Of a stretch of DNA of 64,000 nucleotides, positions 43,673 to 52,192 are shown piece by piece; position 1 is the first letter of the stretch, and each line of letters opens with the position of its first letter. The notes below the pieces were generated by a model. The model saw nothing but the letters and a program-made list of their open reading frames with translations, had not been told where the DNA came from and made no database searches. Source of the stretch: Xenophilus sp. E41 (lineage in GTDB: Bacteria > Pseudomonadota > Gammaproteobacteria > Burkholderiales > Burkholderiaceae_C); the NCBI RefSeq assembly GCF_003671765.1, contig NZ_QPIB01000042.1, forward strand, positions 124,001 through 188,000. The letters are read 5' to 3'. The position numbers and the translations under genes were made by a program.

Positions 43673-44158
43673 CTAAAGCCCTGGAGGTGCCGGCACGGCA
43701 TAGGGCGCGACGGCACCGCCATCCTGACTCAGAAGCCGGATCAGCGTCGGATGGATAAAAAGTTTCTCCCGACCGATCACCTGTTTGCGCAGCACGCCCG
43801 CGCCTACCAGGTCCTGCAGGTAGCGTGACGCCGCTTGCCGCTGTGCAATGCCCTTGCTCACCAGGTTGCCGATGGGGCAGCAGGGCTGCTCGAAGACCGT
43901 TTTGGCCAGCATGTACAGCACCCCCGCCTCCCAGGCCTGTTCGCGCGCCACCTCCTGCAGCAGGCGGTAGTAGTCGGCCCTGTGCTGGATCGACAGCGGT
44001 GCGCGTGGTCAGCGGCCGCTCGCGCAGCGACTCAAGCCTTGATAGAGGGCGGTGCGGTAGCGCAGCGCCTCCTTCGTGGCCGGATCGGCATGCGTCGCTG
44101 CCCAGAACAAATCAACTGAACGTGTTCTGTTTTCCGGTTTCTGCGACACGTTCCACAT
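43673..44158 (-). pseudogene. Decayed Fic-family gene
   Basis: Two separated pieces of a Fic protein remain. Reading from 44158, DPATKEALRYRTALYQGL resembles the N-terminal Fic region (EVxNYxxALxxGL). After a frame slip near 44025-44045 the frame continues as RERPLTTRTA. Then QHRADYYRLLQEVAREQAWEA and a winged-helix end (SRYLQDLVGAGVLRKQVIGREKLFIHP) match Fic C-termini. The central HPFxxGNGR catalytic segment is absent, so there is both an internal deletion and a frameshift. The last 92 residues (43673-43951) remain open, but are unlikely to make a functional protein. Confidence 0.75.
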
Positions 44159-44163
44159 GACCG

Positions 44164-44943
44164 TCAGGCCATCGCGCTCCGCAAGAGTGCCTTCACCGAC
44201 CGAATCCCCAAGCGCCTGAACGCCCGGTACTGGTGGGTCCGCACCGTACTCAGCGCCACGCCGAGTTCACGCGCCGCCTCCTTGGCGGTGCGGCCGGCCA
44301 TCAGTTGCCCGACGACCTCACGCTCGCGCACGCTCAGGGTGAGCAGTCGTGCAGCGAACGCGGGCTTGGCGCCGTGGCCGGCGGCCAGCGCGAGGCGGCC
44401 GTGCGCGGCGGTGGCGTCGGCCAGCAGGGCGGCGTGCACCTCGAGCAGCTCAAACTCGCGCGCGTCGAACTCGCGCTGCGCGAGGCTGCGGTAGAAGTTC
44501 ACGGCCGCGCGCTGGCCGGTGGGCAGCAGCAGCAGGACCGACGCGCGCTCGCGGATGCCGACGTTGCCGTAGCAGGCAGCGCGGTAGTCGGCGTCGGCCA
44601 GTTCGTCGCCACGGTGGTGGCCCAGCCAGAGCTGCGCGCCGCGACGTGGCAGCGGGCGGCCGGCCAGCCACACCATGTGCGGATCGAGGAGGTCGAAGCG
44701 CTGCGCGACGTAGCGCTCGGCCGTGCGTTCGGCGGTGCTGCCGTAGCTGCTGGCGGCCGACACGGTCTCGATGCGGCCGGTGGCGCCGACCGCGAACACG
44801 GTGCAGAAGGTCACGTGCAGCACACCGTGCATGCCGGCCAGGTAGTGGGCCGCGAGCTGGGGCGTGCCGACGCCGGCCAGCACGCCGGTGACGACTTGCG
44901 GTGCCAGCGGCTCGGTGGAGGGGCGGATGCGCCAGCGCTTCAT
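44164..44943 (-). CDS. LuxR-type transcriptional regulator
   Basis: 259 residues. The C-terminal helix-turn-helix is typical: LSVREREVVGQLMAGRTAKEAARELGVALSTVRTHQYRAFRRLGI. The N-terminal ~190 residues are not a receiver (no phospho-acceptor pattern); they contain a GAF-like stretch (VFAVGATGRIETVSAASS). It is divergent from the flavin hydroxylase gene, 220 bases away, and probably regulates it. Start ATG 44943 is chosen over an unlikely upstream in-frame ATG. Confidence 0.82.
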   Translation of the reverse strand: MKRWRIRPSTEPLAPQVVTGVLAGVGTPQLAAHYLAGMHGVLHVTFCTVFAVGATGRIETVSAASSYGSTAERTAERYVAQRFDLLDPHMVWLAGRPLPRRGAQLWLGHHRGDELADADYRAACYGNVGIRERASVLLLLPTGQRAAVNFYRSLAQREFDAREFELLEVHAALLADATAAHGRLALAAGHGAKPAFAARLLTLSVREREVVGQLMAGRTAKEAARELGVALSTVRTHQYRAFRRLGIRSVKALLRSAMA

Positions 44944-45067
44944 GCGGGACGACAGGCAGAGTTCAGGGTAAACACTTCGTGAGAAGTTAGGACAGTGGCG
45001 CGCCTCGCGCATCGGGACAATTCCGGCTGCCGCGACGACTGCTCCGCCTCGCACCGGCGCAACGCTT

Positions 45068-45119
45068 CAAGCAGAAGTGCCTGCAGCGCCCGCTGGACGG
45101 GCGCAAGCAGCTATCAAAA
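45068..45119 (+). repeat. Copy 5 of the palindromic intergenic repeat family
   Basis: CAAGCAGAAGTGCCTGCAG leads into CGCCCGCTGGACGGGCGCAA and GCAGCTATCAAAAG. The inverted core matches 50045-50100. It lies in the divergent promoter region between the LuxR gene and the flavin hydroxylase gene. Confidence 0.9.
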
Positions 45120-45163
45120 GAAGAGCAGCGAGACACCTCATCGCCCTCACCCAGGACCGACCC

Positions 45164-46894
45164 ATGAACAGCCCCGCCGCCACCCGCCCGCCCGCCGCCG
45201 CGCCTTCCGCCCGAGCGAGCGACGCCGCGGGCGGTCCCGTCCCGCCGCCCGCCACGGATGCGCTGCCGCCCTCGGTGGGCGCCTTCCACTACACGCGCTT
45301 CACGCCGCGGCTGCCGGTGCTGGCCGACGGCGTCGAGGCGCAGCGCCATCCCGTCGTGATCGCCGGCGGTGGCCCGGTCGGCATGGCGCTGGCGCTGGGC
45401 CTGGCCAACCACGGCGTGCGCAGCGTGGTGCTCGAAGCCGACGACACGGTGTGCGTGGGCAGCCGCGCGGCCTGCATCTCGCGCCGCAGCCTGGAGATTG
45501 TCGAGCGCCTGGGCGCGCTGCCCGCGTTCCTCGCCAAGGGCCTGCCCTGGAGCGCGGGCACCAGCTACTACCAGACCACCGAGGTCTTTCGCTTCGAGAT
45601 GCCCACCCATGCGCAGCAGAAGCTGCCGCCGATGATCAACCTGGAGCAGTACTACATCGAGCAGTACCTGCTGGACGAGATCAGGCGGCGCAACGCGGCG
45701 CAGACTGGGCTCATCGACATCCGCTGGGGCACCGAACTCAACGGCTTCACGCAGGACGACAGCGGCACGACGCTCCACGCCCGCAATGCACTGGGCGCAT
45801 ACACGCTGCAGGCCGACTGGCTCGCGGCCTGCGACGGCGGCCAGAGCTTCGTGCGCAAGTCGCTCGACCTCGCGCTCGAAGGCACGGCCTACGAAGGCCG
45901 CTACGTGATCATCGACATCGAACTGCCGAGCAGCTACCCGACCGAGCGGCGCGCCTGGTTCGACCCGCCATGGAACCGCGGCTCCACCGTGCTGATGCAT
46001 CGCCAGCCCGACGACATCTGGCGGATCGACTATCAGCTGCGCCCCGGCCAGAGCACCGAGGCCGCCCTCACCCCCGAAGCGGTGACCGAGTTCGTGCAGC
46101 GCCACCTCGACGCCATCGGCGAAGGCCACCTGCCGTGGAAGACGGTGTGGACCTCGGTCTACCGCGCCGGCGCGATGACGCTGGCCGACTACCGGCACGG
46201 GCGCATCCTGTTCGCCGGCAATGCGGCCCATGCGATGCCGATCTTCGGCGTGCGCGGTCTCAACTCGGGCTTCGACGATGCCGACAACCTGGCCTGGAAG
46301 CTCGCGGCCGTGGCCAAGGGCGAATCCGACGCAGCCCTGCTCAACAGCTATTCGCAGGAGCGCATCGCCGCTTTCCACATCAACGCCGAGGCCGCGATGC
46401 GCAGCACCGAGTTCATGTCGCCGCCCTCGCGCGGTTTCGACCTGCTGCGCGAGGCCGCCCTGTCGCTGTCGGAAAGGCACCGCGGCATCGCCCAGCTCAT
46501 CGACCCGCGGCAGACGCAGGCCGTGCGCTACGACGATTCGATGCTCTCGAGCGCCAGCGACGAGCTCGGCGCCGGCCCTCAGCCGGGCGAGGTGATGGGC
46601 GAGCAGGCGCTGCGCGAAGGGCACCTCACCGACCATATCGGCCCGCGCTTCACGCTGCTGGTCCTGCAGCCGGGCGAAGAGGTGCTGCCACTGCCGGCCG
46701 ACCTGCCCCTGCACGTCGTGAGGCTGGGCGATGCGCAATGCGGGCCCGCGACCTTCGATGCCCTGGGCGCCGCGGCCGGGGCCGTGTACCTGCTGCGGCC
46801 CGATGGTCATCTGGCCGCACGCTGGCGCCGACCCACCGGCGGGCAGATCACCGCCGCACTGCAACGCGCCACGGCGCAACGGGTGACCGCATGA
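45164..46894 (+). CDS. FAD-dependent aromatic-ring hydroxylase (MhpA/PheA-like)
   Basis: 576 residues. It is a flavoprotein monooxygenase: VVIAGGGPVGMALALGLANHG binds FAD, the GSRAACISRRSLEI helix and the second dinucleotide motif GRILFAGNAAHAMPIFGVRGLNSGFDDADNLAWKLAA are present. A C-terminal thioredoxin-like tail is seen as in MhpA-type proteins. It probably hydroxylates a phenolic acid with NAD(P)H and O2. The ATG at 45164 has CAGGA upstream. Its stop overlaps the start of a DUF2783 gene, which is a common partner of such flavoproteins. Confidence 0.9.
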   Translation: MNSPAATRPPAAAPSARASDAAGGPVPPPATDALPPSVGAFHYTRFTPRLPVLADGVEAQRHPVVIAGGGPVGMALALGLANHGVRSVVLEADDTVCVGSRAACISRRSLEIVERLGALPAFLAKGLPWSAGTSYYQTTEVFRFEMPTHAQQKLPPMINLEQYYIEQYLLDEIRRRNAAQTGLIDIRWGTELNGFTQDDSGTTLHARNALGAYTLQADWLAACDGGQSFVRKSLDLALEGTAYEGRYVIIDIELPSSYPTERRAWFDPPWNRGSTVLMHRQPDDIWRIDYQLRPGQSTEAALTPEAVTEFVQRHLDAIGEGHLPWKTVWTSVYRAGAMTLADYRHGRILFAGNAAHAMPIFGVRGLNSGFDDADNLAWKLAAVAKGESDAALLNSYSQERIAAFHINAEAAMRSTEFMSPPSRGFDLLREAALSLSERHRGIAQLIDPRQTQAVRYDDSMLSSASDELGAGPQPGEVMGEQALREGHLTDHIGPRFTLLVLQPGEEVLPLPADLPLHVVRLGDAQCGPATFDALGAAAGAVYLLRPDGHLAARWRRPTGGQITAALQRATAQRVTA

Positions 46895-47118
46895 CGGCCT
46901 CCACATTGACGCCCGAGGCGCGAGACCGCCTCTACGCCGGCTGCGCCAACGCCATCAGCGAGGCCGGGCCCGAGCGCGAATCGCTGTTCCTGGCGCGCCT
47001 GGCGCTGCTGCTGTTCGAGCGGCTCGGCGACGAGACGCAAGGCCATCAGGCGCTCGCGGACGCGCTCGAAGCGCTGCCCACCCCATCCCTGTCCGCATCC
47101 GAATCCCAAGGAGACTGA
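46891..47118 (+). CDS. DUF2783 family small protein
   Basis: 75 residues. The ATG overlaps the hydroxylase stop (ATGA), giving coupled translation. The middle (DRLYAGCANAISEAGPERESLFLARLALLLFERLGD) fits DUF2783, a small helical family found beside flavin hydroxylases. Its function is not known; it may be a subunit or chaperone of the hydroxylase. Confidence 0.78.
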   Translation: MTASTLTPEARDRLYAGCANAISEAGPERESLFLARLALLLFERLGDETQGHQALADALEALPTPSLSASESQGD

Positions 47119-47122
47119 ATCC

Positions 47123-48100
47123 ATGCAACGCAGACACCTGCTGGCCACCCTGGCCTCCGGCGCAGCCCTGGCCGCCTCGCCCTTCGCCCGCGCGGAGTAC
47201 CCCTATCCCGAGCAACTCGTCCGCTGGGTGGTGCCCTACCCGGCCGGCGGCGGCACCGACGTGATCGCGCGCTCGCTGGCCGAGGCCATGCGCCAGACAC
47301 TCGGCCAGCAGATCGTGATCGACAACCGTCCCGGCGCCTCGACCAACATCGGCGCCGACCTCGTGGCCAAGATCAAGCCCGACGGCTACACCGTCATGTC
47401 GGCCGACAACGCCGTGCTGGCCTTCAACGAGCACCTGTTCGGCAGGCTGCCCTTCAACCCCGAGCGCGACTTCAGCTACATCGGCGCGATCGGCAAGTTC
47501 CCGCTGGCGCTGGTCGTGAATCCCGACTTTCCGGCCAAGGACTTCAAGGAGTTCCTGGCCTATGTGAAGGCCAACCCCGGCAGGGTGAACTACGCCTCGC
47601 CGGGCAACGGCTCGCCGCACCACCTGGCGATGGAGCTGTTCAAGAACCGCACCGGCACCTTCATCACGCACATTCCCTACCGCGGCGCGGCGCCGGCCAT
47701 GGCAGACGTGATGGGCGGCCAGGTGCCGTGCATGTTCCTCGACCTGGCCTCGGGGCTGCCGATCATGCAGGGCAAGAAGGTGCGCGTGCTGGCCATCGGC
47801 TCGGGCGCACGCAACAAGCTGCTGCCCGAGGTGCCCACGCTGGCCGAGGTGGGCGTGCGCGATGCCGAGGTGTTCGCCTTCCAGGGCGTGCTCGGCCCGG
47901 CCGGCCTGCCGGCCAACGTGGTGAGCCGCCTCAACGGCGACCTGAACAAGGCCATGTCCACGCCCGCCGTGCTCAAGCGTTTTGCCGATTTCGGCATGGA
48001 AGCCATGCCCGGCTCGCCGCAGCAGTTCCAGCAACTGGCGCGCGCCGAATCGAAGCGCTGGGGCCCGGTCATCAAGGCGGCCGGCATCAAGCTCGACTGA
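47123..48100 (+). CDS. Bug/TctC-family periplasmic solute receptor
   Basis: 325 residues beginning MQRRHLLATLASGAALAASP, a twin-arginine-like or Sec signal peptide. Bug motifs are VVPYPAGGGTDVIARSL, IVIDNRPGASTNIGADLV, IPYRGAAPAMADVMGGQVP and LLPEVPTLAEVGV. It is only four bases after the DUF2783 gene, so it belongs to the hydroxylase operon and probably binds the aromatic acid that operon degrades. No TctAB genes are present. Confidence 0.92.
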   Translation: MQRRHLLATLASGAALAASPFARAEYPYPEQLVRWVVPYPAGGGTDVIARSLAEAMRQTLGQQIVIDNRPGASTNIGADLVAKIKPDGYTVMSADNAVLAFNEHLFGRLPFNPERDFSYIGAIGKFPLALVVNPDFPAKDFKEFLAYVKANPGRVNYASPGNGSPHHLAMELFKNRTGTFITHIPYRGAAPAMADVMGGQVPCMFLDLASGLPIMQGKKVRVLAIGSGARNKLLPEVPTLAEVGVRDAEVFAFQGVLGPAGLPANVVSRLNGDLNKAMSTPAVLKRFADFGMEAMPGSPQQFQQLARAESKRWGPVIKAAGIKLD

Positions 48101-48226
48101 GCGGGCCTGCGCGGGGCCCGTCCCGGGCGCCGGTAAGATGCGCGCCGCGTCGTGCCGGCTGGCCGATGCGGCGCACCGCAGCCAGCGGCTGCGGGCGCAT
48201 CCTTCAAAAGAAATCAGGGAGTTCCC

Positions 48227-49015
48227 ATGCAACGTTATCGCTGGGCCGCTTGTGCGGCCGTCGCGGCCTTGGCCGCGCTCACCGGTTGTGAAACCATGAA
48301 ATCCGCCGACGGCGGCTCCGCCCTGCTCGACGCGGGCGGGTCGGCCATGAAGGCGATGTCGCTGAGCGACAGCGACGTGGCGGCGATGTCCGACCAGTCC
48401 TGCGCCGCGCTGGACCAGAAGAACCAGATCGCCCCGGCCAACAGCAAGTACACGCTGCGGCTGAACCAGCTGGTGCGCCAGATGCCCGCCAGCGTCAACG
48501 GCAAGCCGGCCGCTTACAAGGTCTACCTGACGCCGAGCGTCAACGCCTGGGCGATGGCCAACGGATGCATCCGCGTCTACAGCGGCCTGATGGACCTGAT
48601 GAACGACGACGAGGTGCGCGGCGTGCTGGGCCACGAGATCGGCCATGTCGCGCTGGGCCACAGCAAGTCGCGCATGCAGACGGCGTATGCGGCATCGGCG
48701 GCTCGTGCGCTCGCCGGCTCGGCCGGGGGCGTGGTCGGGCAGCTGTCGCAATCGCAGGCGGGCGACCTGGCCGAGAAATTCATCAACGCGCAGTTTTCCC
48801 AGGCACAGGAAAGCGCCGCCGACAACTATTCCTTCGACATGCTCACCGAGCGCAAGCTCGAACGCAGGGGCCTGGTGACGGCCTTCGAGAAGCTGGCCAA
48901 GCTCAGCGGCGGCAGCGCGGGCGCCGGCGCGTCGATGCTCAGCTCGCACCCGCCGTCTTCCGAGCGGGCGTCCGCGATGCAGAAGCGACTGGACGCCAGC
49001 GTCGCCAAGAGGTGA
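48227..49015 (+). CDS. M48 family metalloprotease lipoprotein (LoiP/YggG-like)
   Basis: 262 residues with a signal peptide and lipobox ALTGC (Cys21). The zinc protease motif HEIGH is at His136-Glu137-His140, and a later ESAADNYSFD segment provides the third ligand. LoiP-type proteases act in the periplasm at the outer membrane. CAGGGA precedes the ATG 48227; an upstream in-frame ATG at 48152 lacks a signal-peptide-like start. Confidence 0.9.
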   Translation: MQRYRWAACAAVAALAALTGCETMKSADGGSALLDAGGSAMKAMSLSDSDVAAMSDQSCAALDQKNQIAPANSKYTLRLNQLVRQMPASVNGKPAAYKVYLTPSVNAWAMANGCIRVYSGLMDLMNDDEVRGVLGHEIGHVALGHSKSRMQTAYAASAARALAGSAGGVVGQLSQSQAGDLAEKFINAQFSQAQESAADNYSFDMLTERKLERRGLVTAFEKLAKLSGGSAGAGASMLSSHPPSSERASAMQKRLDASVAKR

Positions 49016-49118
49016 CCGGCCCGCCGCGGGCGCCCGCCGCCCGGCGCGGGCCTTCGCGGCGCTCGGCCATGCGGCGCGCGGCGCGCACGGCGCTGCGCGT
49101 CTGCACTAAGCTCGCCGC

Positions 49119-50036
49119 ATGAGCACCCCTTCCTTCACCCCCAAGAACTACACCGCCACGCCGCCGCGCCGCGTGGCTTTCCTCGGCCTCGGCGTCATGG
49201 GCTATCCCATGGCGGCGCACCTGGCGAAGGCCGGCCACACGGTCACGGTCTACAACCGCACGCCGGCCAAGTCGGCCGCATGGGTGCAGGAACTGGGCGG
49301 TGCACCGCATGCTGCCGCGGCCACGCCGCGCGAAGCCGCGGCAGGCGCCGAGATCGTGTTCTGCTGCGTCGGCAACGACGACGACCTGCGCTCGGTGGTG
49401 CTGGGCGCCGACGGCGCGCTGACGGGCATGCAGCCGGGCACCGTGTTCGTGGACCACACCACGGCCTCGGCCGACGTGGCACGCGAGCTGTCGAAGGCGG
49501 CCTCGCTCGAGGGCAAGCAGTTCATCGACGCACCGGTCTCCGGCGGCCAGGCCGGCGCGCAGAACGGCGTGCTGACGGTGATGTGCGGCGGCGATGCAGC
49601 GGCGTTCGCGCAGGTGCAGCCCGTCATCGACGCCTTCGCGCGGGCCGTGACGCTGCTGGGCGAGAGCGGCGCCGGCCAGCTCGCCAAGATGGTCAACCAG
49701 ATCTGCATCGCGGGCCTGGTGCAGGGCCTGTCGGAAGCCATCGCCTTCGGCCAGCGCGCCGGGCTGGACATGGAGCAGGTGCTCGCCGTCATCAGCAAGG
49801 GCGCGGCCCAGAGCTGGCAGATGGAGAACCGCGGCAAGACCATGATCGCCGGCAAGTTCGACTACGGCTTCGCGGTCGACTGGATGCGCAAGGACCTGGG
49901 CCTGGTGCTGGACGAGGCCAAGCGCAACGGTGCGCGCCTGCCGGTGACGGCGCTGGTGGACCAGTTCTATGCCGACGTGCAGCAGGCCGGCGGCAGCCGC
50001 TGGGACACATCGAGCCTGATCACGCGCTTGAAGTAG
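49119..50036 (+). CDS. NAD(P)-dependent 3-hydroxyisobutyrate dehydrogenase-like oxidoreductase
   Basis: 305 residues of the beta-hydroxyacid dehydrogenase family. VAFLGLGVMGYPMAAHLAKAGH is the nucleotide site, DAPVSGGQAGAQNGVLTVMCGG the substrate site, and GAGQLAKMVNQICIAG carries the catalytic lysine. It oxidises a 3-hydroxy acid or reduces a semialdehyde (tartronate-type or 3-hydroxyisobutyrate). It stands alone on the plus strand and ends beside a palindromic repeat. The exact substrate is unknown. Confidence 0.9.
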   Translation: MSTPSFTPKNYTATPPRRVAFLGLGVMGYPMAAHLAKAGHTVTVYNRTPAKSAAWVQELGGAPHAAAATPREAAAGAEIVFCCVGNDDDLRSVVLGADGALTGMQPGTVFVDHTTASADVARELSKAASLEGKQFIDAPVSGGQAGAQNGVLTVMCGGDAAAFAQVQPVIDAFARAVTLLGESGAGQLAKMVNQICIAGLVQGLSEAIAFGQRAGLDMEQVLAVISKGAAQSWQMENRGKTMIAGKFDYGFAVDWMRKDLGLVLDEAKRNGARLPVTALVDQFYADVQQAGGSRWDTSSLITRLK

Positions 50037-50044
50037 CCGCCGTC

Positions 50045-50100
50045 GCTATCGAATCGATAGCTGCTTGCGCCCGCTGGACGGGCGCTGCAGCCAGTTTTGG
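50045..50100 (-). repeat. Copy 6 of the palindromic intergenic repeat family
   Basis: CTATCGAATCGATAGCTGC followed by TTGCGCCCGCTGGACGGGCG and CTGCAGCCAGTTTTGG. This is the clearest copy: the reverse complement aligns closely with 45068-45119. It lies between the two convergent genes at 49119-50036 and 50116-50904. Confidence 0.92.
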
Positions 50101-50115
50101 CTTGGAGGATTCGCC

Positions 50116-50904
50116 TCAGCGCACCGGCGTGGTCACCACGCCCGGCTGCGGCTGCGGCGACACCTGCACCGGCGCACCGGGCTGCGACTGGCCGGGCAGC
50201 GGCTGCATGGGCGGCAGCGGCACGCGCGAGCCGCTGGTGTTGGTTCCGTCGACGGCCGAAGGCTGCAGGCCGGTGCCGCCCTCGACGGCGCCCTGGCCGA
50301 GCTGCTGTTCGCTGATGATCTCGACCGCGCGCACCACCTTCTGCACGCCCGACACGCTGCGCGCGATGTCGGTGGCGCGGTCGAGTTCGCGGCGCGTGGC
50401 CAGGCCCATGAGGTAGACCACGCCGCCCTCGGTCACGACCTTGAAGGAGTTGGCGAAGATGTCCTTGGCGTCGAGCAGCGAGGCCTTCACCTTGCCGGTG
50501 ATGTAGGTGTCGTTGGAGCGCTGCGCGATGCCCAGCGCGGGGCCGACCACCACCTCGTTGACCACCGAGCGCACGTTCGGCGTGCCTCGCACCACTTCTT
50601 CGGCGCGGCGCTTGTCGGCGTCGCTGCCGACGGTGCCGATCATCAGCACCTGGCGGTTGTAGCTCACGGTGGTGATGTTCATGTTGTCGTTGGCGATGTC
50701 GCGGATGCGCGCCGCAGAGCGCAACTCGATCGACTGGTCGTCGAGCTGCGCGCCCGACGTGCGGCGGTCGGTCGCGACCATGCCGGCACCGGCCACCGCC
50801 GCGCCGCCGACCACCAGCGGCACGCAGCCCGACAGCGAGGCGACCAGCGTCGCGCCGGCGAGTGCTGCGGCAAGGGGGCGGAAGGAAGCTTGGATGCGGG
50901 TCAT
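50116..50904 (-). CDS. dolP: BON-domain lipoprotein, DolP-like
   Basis: 262 residues. Signal peptide and lipobox SLSGC (Cys27). Two BON domains are recognisable (SVVNEVVVGPALG region and VVYLMGLATRRELDRATDIARSVSGV), typical of DolP/YraP, an outer-membrane lipoprotein supporting envelope integrity. The Pro/Gln-rich C-terminal tail is not conserved-looking. It is the downstream gene of a yraN-diaA-dolP block, matching the E. coli order. Confidence 0.85.
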   Translation of the reverse strand: MTRIQASFRPLAAALAGATLVASLSGCVPLVVGGAAVAGAGMVATDRRTSGAQLDDQSIELRSAARIRDIANDNMNITTVSYNRQVLMIGTVGSDADKRRAEEVVRGTPNVRSVVNEVVVGPALGIAQRSNDTYITGKVKASLLDAKDIFANSFKVVTEGGVVYLMGLATRRELDRATDIARSVSGVQKVVRAVEIISEQQLGQGAVEGGTGLQPSAVDGTNTSGSRVPLPPMQPLPGQSQPGAPVQVSPQPQPGVVTTPVR

Positions 50905-51058
50905 GAAAGGGTTCCTGGGCTGGATGCAGTGGATGCGAAGGGGACGTGCAGCGAGAGGCGCGTGTGCGCGGCTGCCGTGGGGCGCAGGGCCAACGAAAAG
51001 TTTAGCCCAGGGTGCACGGCGCTCGTGTGTCAATGGGTGCCGGTGCGAAAGGGTTGAC

Positions 51059-51682
51059 TCACTCGACCGCCAGCACGTCGCCGTCCGGGTCGCCGAGCAG
51101 CTGCGCATCGACGCCGTCGCACAGGCAGTGCAGCGCCGTCAGGTGCACCTCGTGCACGCGCAGCGGGCGTTCGTGCGGCACGCAGATCTGCACGTCGGTT
51201 TCGCGCAGCGCGCGTCCCACGGCGCCGCCGGCACCGCTGCCGACGCCGCCGGTGAGCGCGATCACGGTCATGTCGCGCTCGTGTGCCGCCAGCACGGCCG
51301 ACAGCACCGCGGCCGATTCGCCGCTGGGGCTGAGCACCAGCAGCACGTCGCCGGCCTCGCCGAGGGCGCGCAGCTGGCGTGCGAAGGCCTGCGGATCGGC
51401 GGCGGCGCGCGTGTCGGCCGCAGGGTCGTCCGCGATGCCGGGCAGCGCGAGGGCGGCCAGCGCCGGCCGTTCGCGCTCGAAGCGGCCGACGAACTGCGCC
51501 GCGAACTGCGCCGCCAACAGGCCGGACACGCCCGCGCCGCAGGCCAGCACCTTGCCGCCGCTGGTCACGCAGGCCAGCAGCGCCTGCACGGCCTGCGAAA
51601 GGGGTTTGCTGAGGGACGGGCCGCCCTGGTACTTGAGGTCGGCGCTGTCGATGAAATGCTGCTGAATGCGTTGCTCGAGCAT
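51059..51682 (-). CDS. diaA: SIS-domain protein, DiaA/GmhA-like
   Basis: 207 residues. MLEQRIQQHFIDSADLKYQ leads into a sugar-isomerase (SIS) domain: ACGAGVSGLLAAQFAAQFVGRFERERP and LLVLSPSGESAAVLSAVLAAHE with a GDVLLV strand. DiaA of E. coli binds DnaA and stimulates initiation; GmhA is phosphoheptose isomerase. The position between yraN and dolP favours DiaA. A repeat element (51698-51747) lies directly upstream. Confidence 0.85.
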   Translation of the reverse strand: MLEQRIQQHFIDSADLKYQGGPSLSKPLSQAVQALLACVTSGGKVLACGAGVSGLLAAQFAAQFVGRFERERPALAALALPGIADDPAADTRAAADPQAFARQLRALGEAGDVLLVLSPSGESAAVLSAVLAAHERDMTVIALTGGVGSGAGGAVGRALRETDVQICVPHERPLRVHEVHLTALHCLCDGVDAQLLGDPDGDVLAVE

Positions 51683-51697
51683 GAGGATATGGAGGTG

Positions 51698-51747
51698 GCT
51701 TGGCCAGGCCAGTTCCACGGGTGCCCTGGGGGCTTCGCTGCGTTCGC
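51698..51747 (-). repeat. Second repeat family, copy B
   Basis: The reverse complement matches 9654-9703 with five differences in 50 positions. It fills the gap between diaA and yraN (51683-51814), so it lies in the region where the diaA promoter or intercistronic segment would be. Confidence 0.8.
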
Positions 51748-51814
51748 CGTTCGGCTTTGCGTTCCGTGGGCGGCGGCGCAGGGCGCCGAAGAAAGCCGGA
51801 ATGATAGAGCGCCC

Positions 51815-52192
51815 TCAATCGGCGTCGAAGGCGGCCCGCAGCCAGGTGATGCGCTCCTCGACCAGCACCACGTCGAAGCGGCAGGGCGGCGGCGATGCGA
51901 GCCGCATCAGATAGTGCCGCGCCGCGAAGACGATGCGCCGCCGCTTGGTGGCCGTGATGCTGGCGGCCGCGCCGCCGTGCGAGGCGCTGCCGCGGCGGCG
52001 CACCTCCACGAAGACCAGCGTGCCGTCGCGCTCGCGCACGATCAGGTCCACCTCGCCGCCGCCACGGCCCGGCGTCCGATAATTGCGCGCCACCAGCCGC
52101 AGGCCTGCCGCCTGCAGATGCGCGAGCGCGGCGTCTTCCGCCGCGTCGCCCACGGCCTTGGTGGTACGGCTGCGGCCGAACAGAAAACCCAT
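51815..52192 (-). CDS. yraN: YraN family endonuclease-like protein
   Basis: 125 residues. The PD-(D/E)XK-type pattern is visible: GGGEVDLIVRERDGTLVFVEVRRRG. YraN-family proteins are Holliday-junction-resolvase-like, but their role is unclear. The ATG (reverse of 52190-52192) overlaps the ATG of the divergent rsmI by two bases in the palindrome CATG. It precedes diaA on the same strand, with a repeat between. Confidence 0.88.
   Translation of the reverse strand: MGFLFGRSRTTKAVGDAAEDAALAHLQAAGLRLVARNYRTPGRGGGEVDLIVRERDGTLVFVEVRRRGSASHGGAAASITATKRRRIVFAARHYLMRLASPPPCRFDVVLVEERITWLRAAFDAD

Noticed and set aside
43673-43951. Intact 92-codon gene on the minus strand
   Set aside because: It is the remaining C-terminal winged-helix end of a broken Fic gene; the fragment continues upstream with a frameshift.
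44104-44128. AGAACA...TGTTCT inverted repeat as a LuxR binding site
   Set aside because: The 13-base spacer is unsuited to LuxR-type sites and it lies within the Fic remnant, downstream of the LuxR gene.
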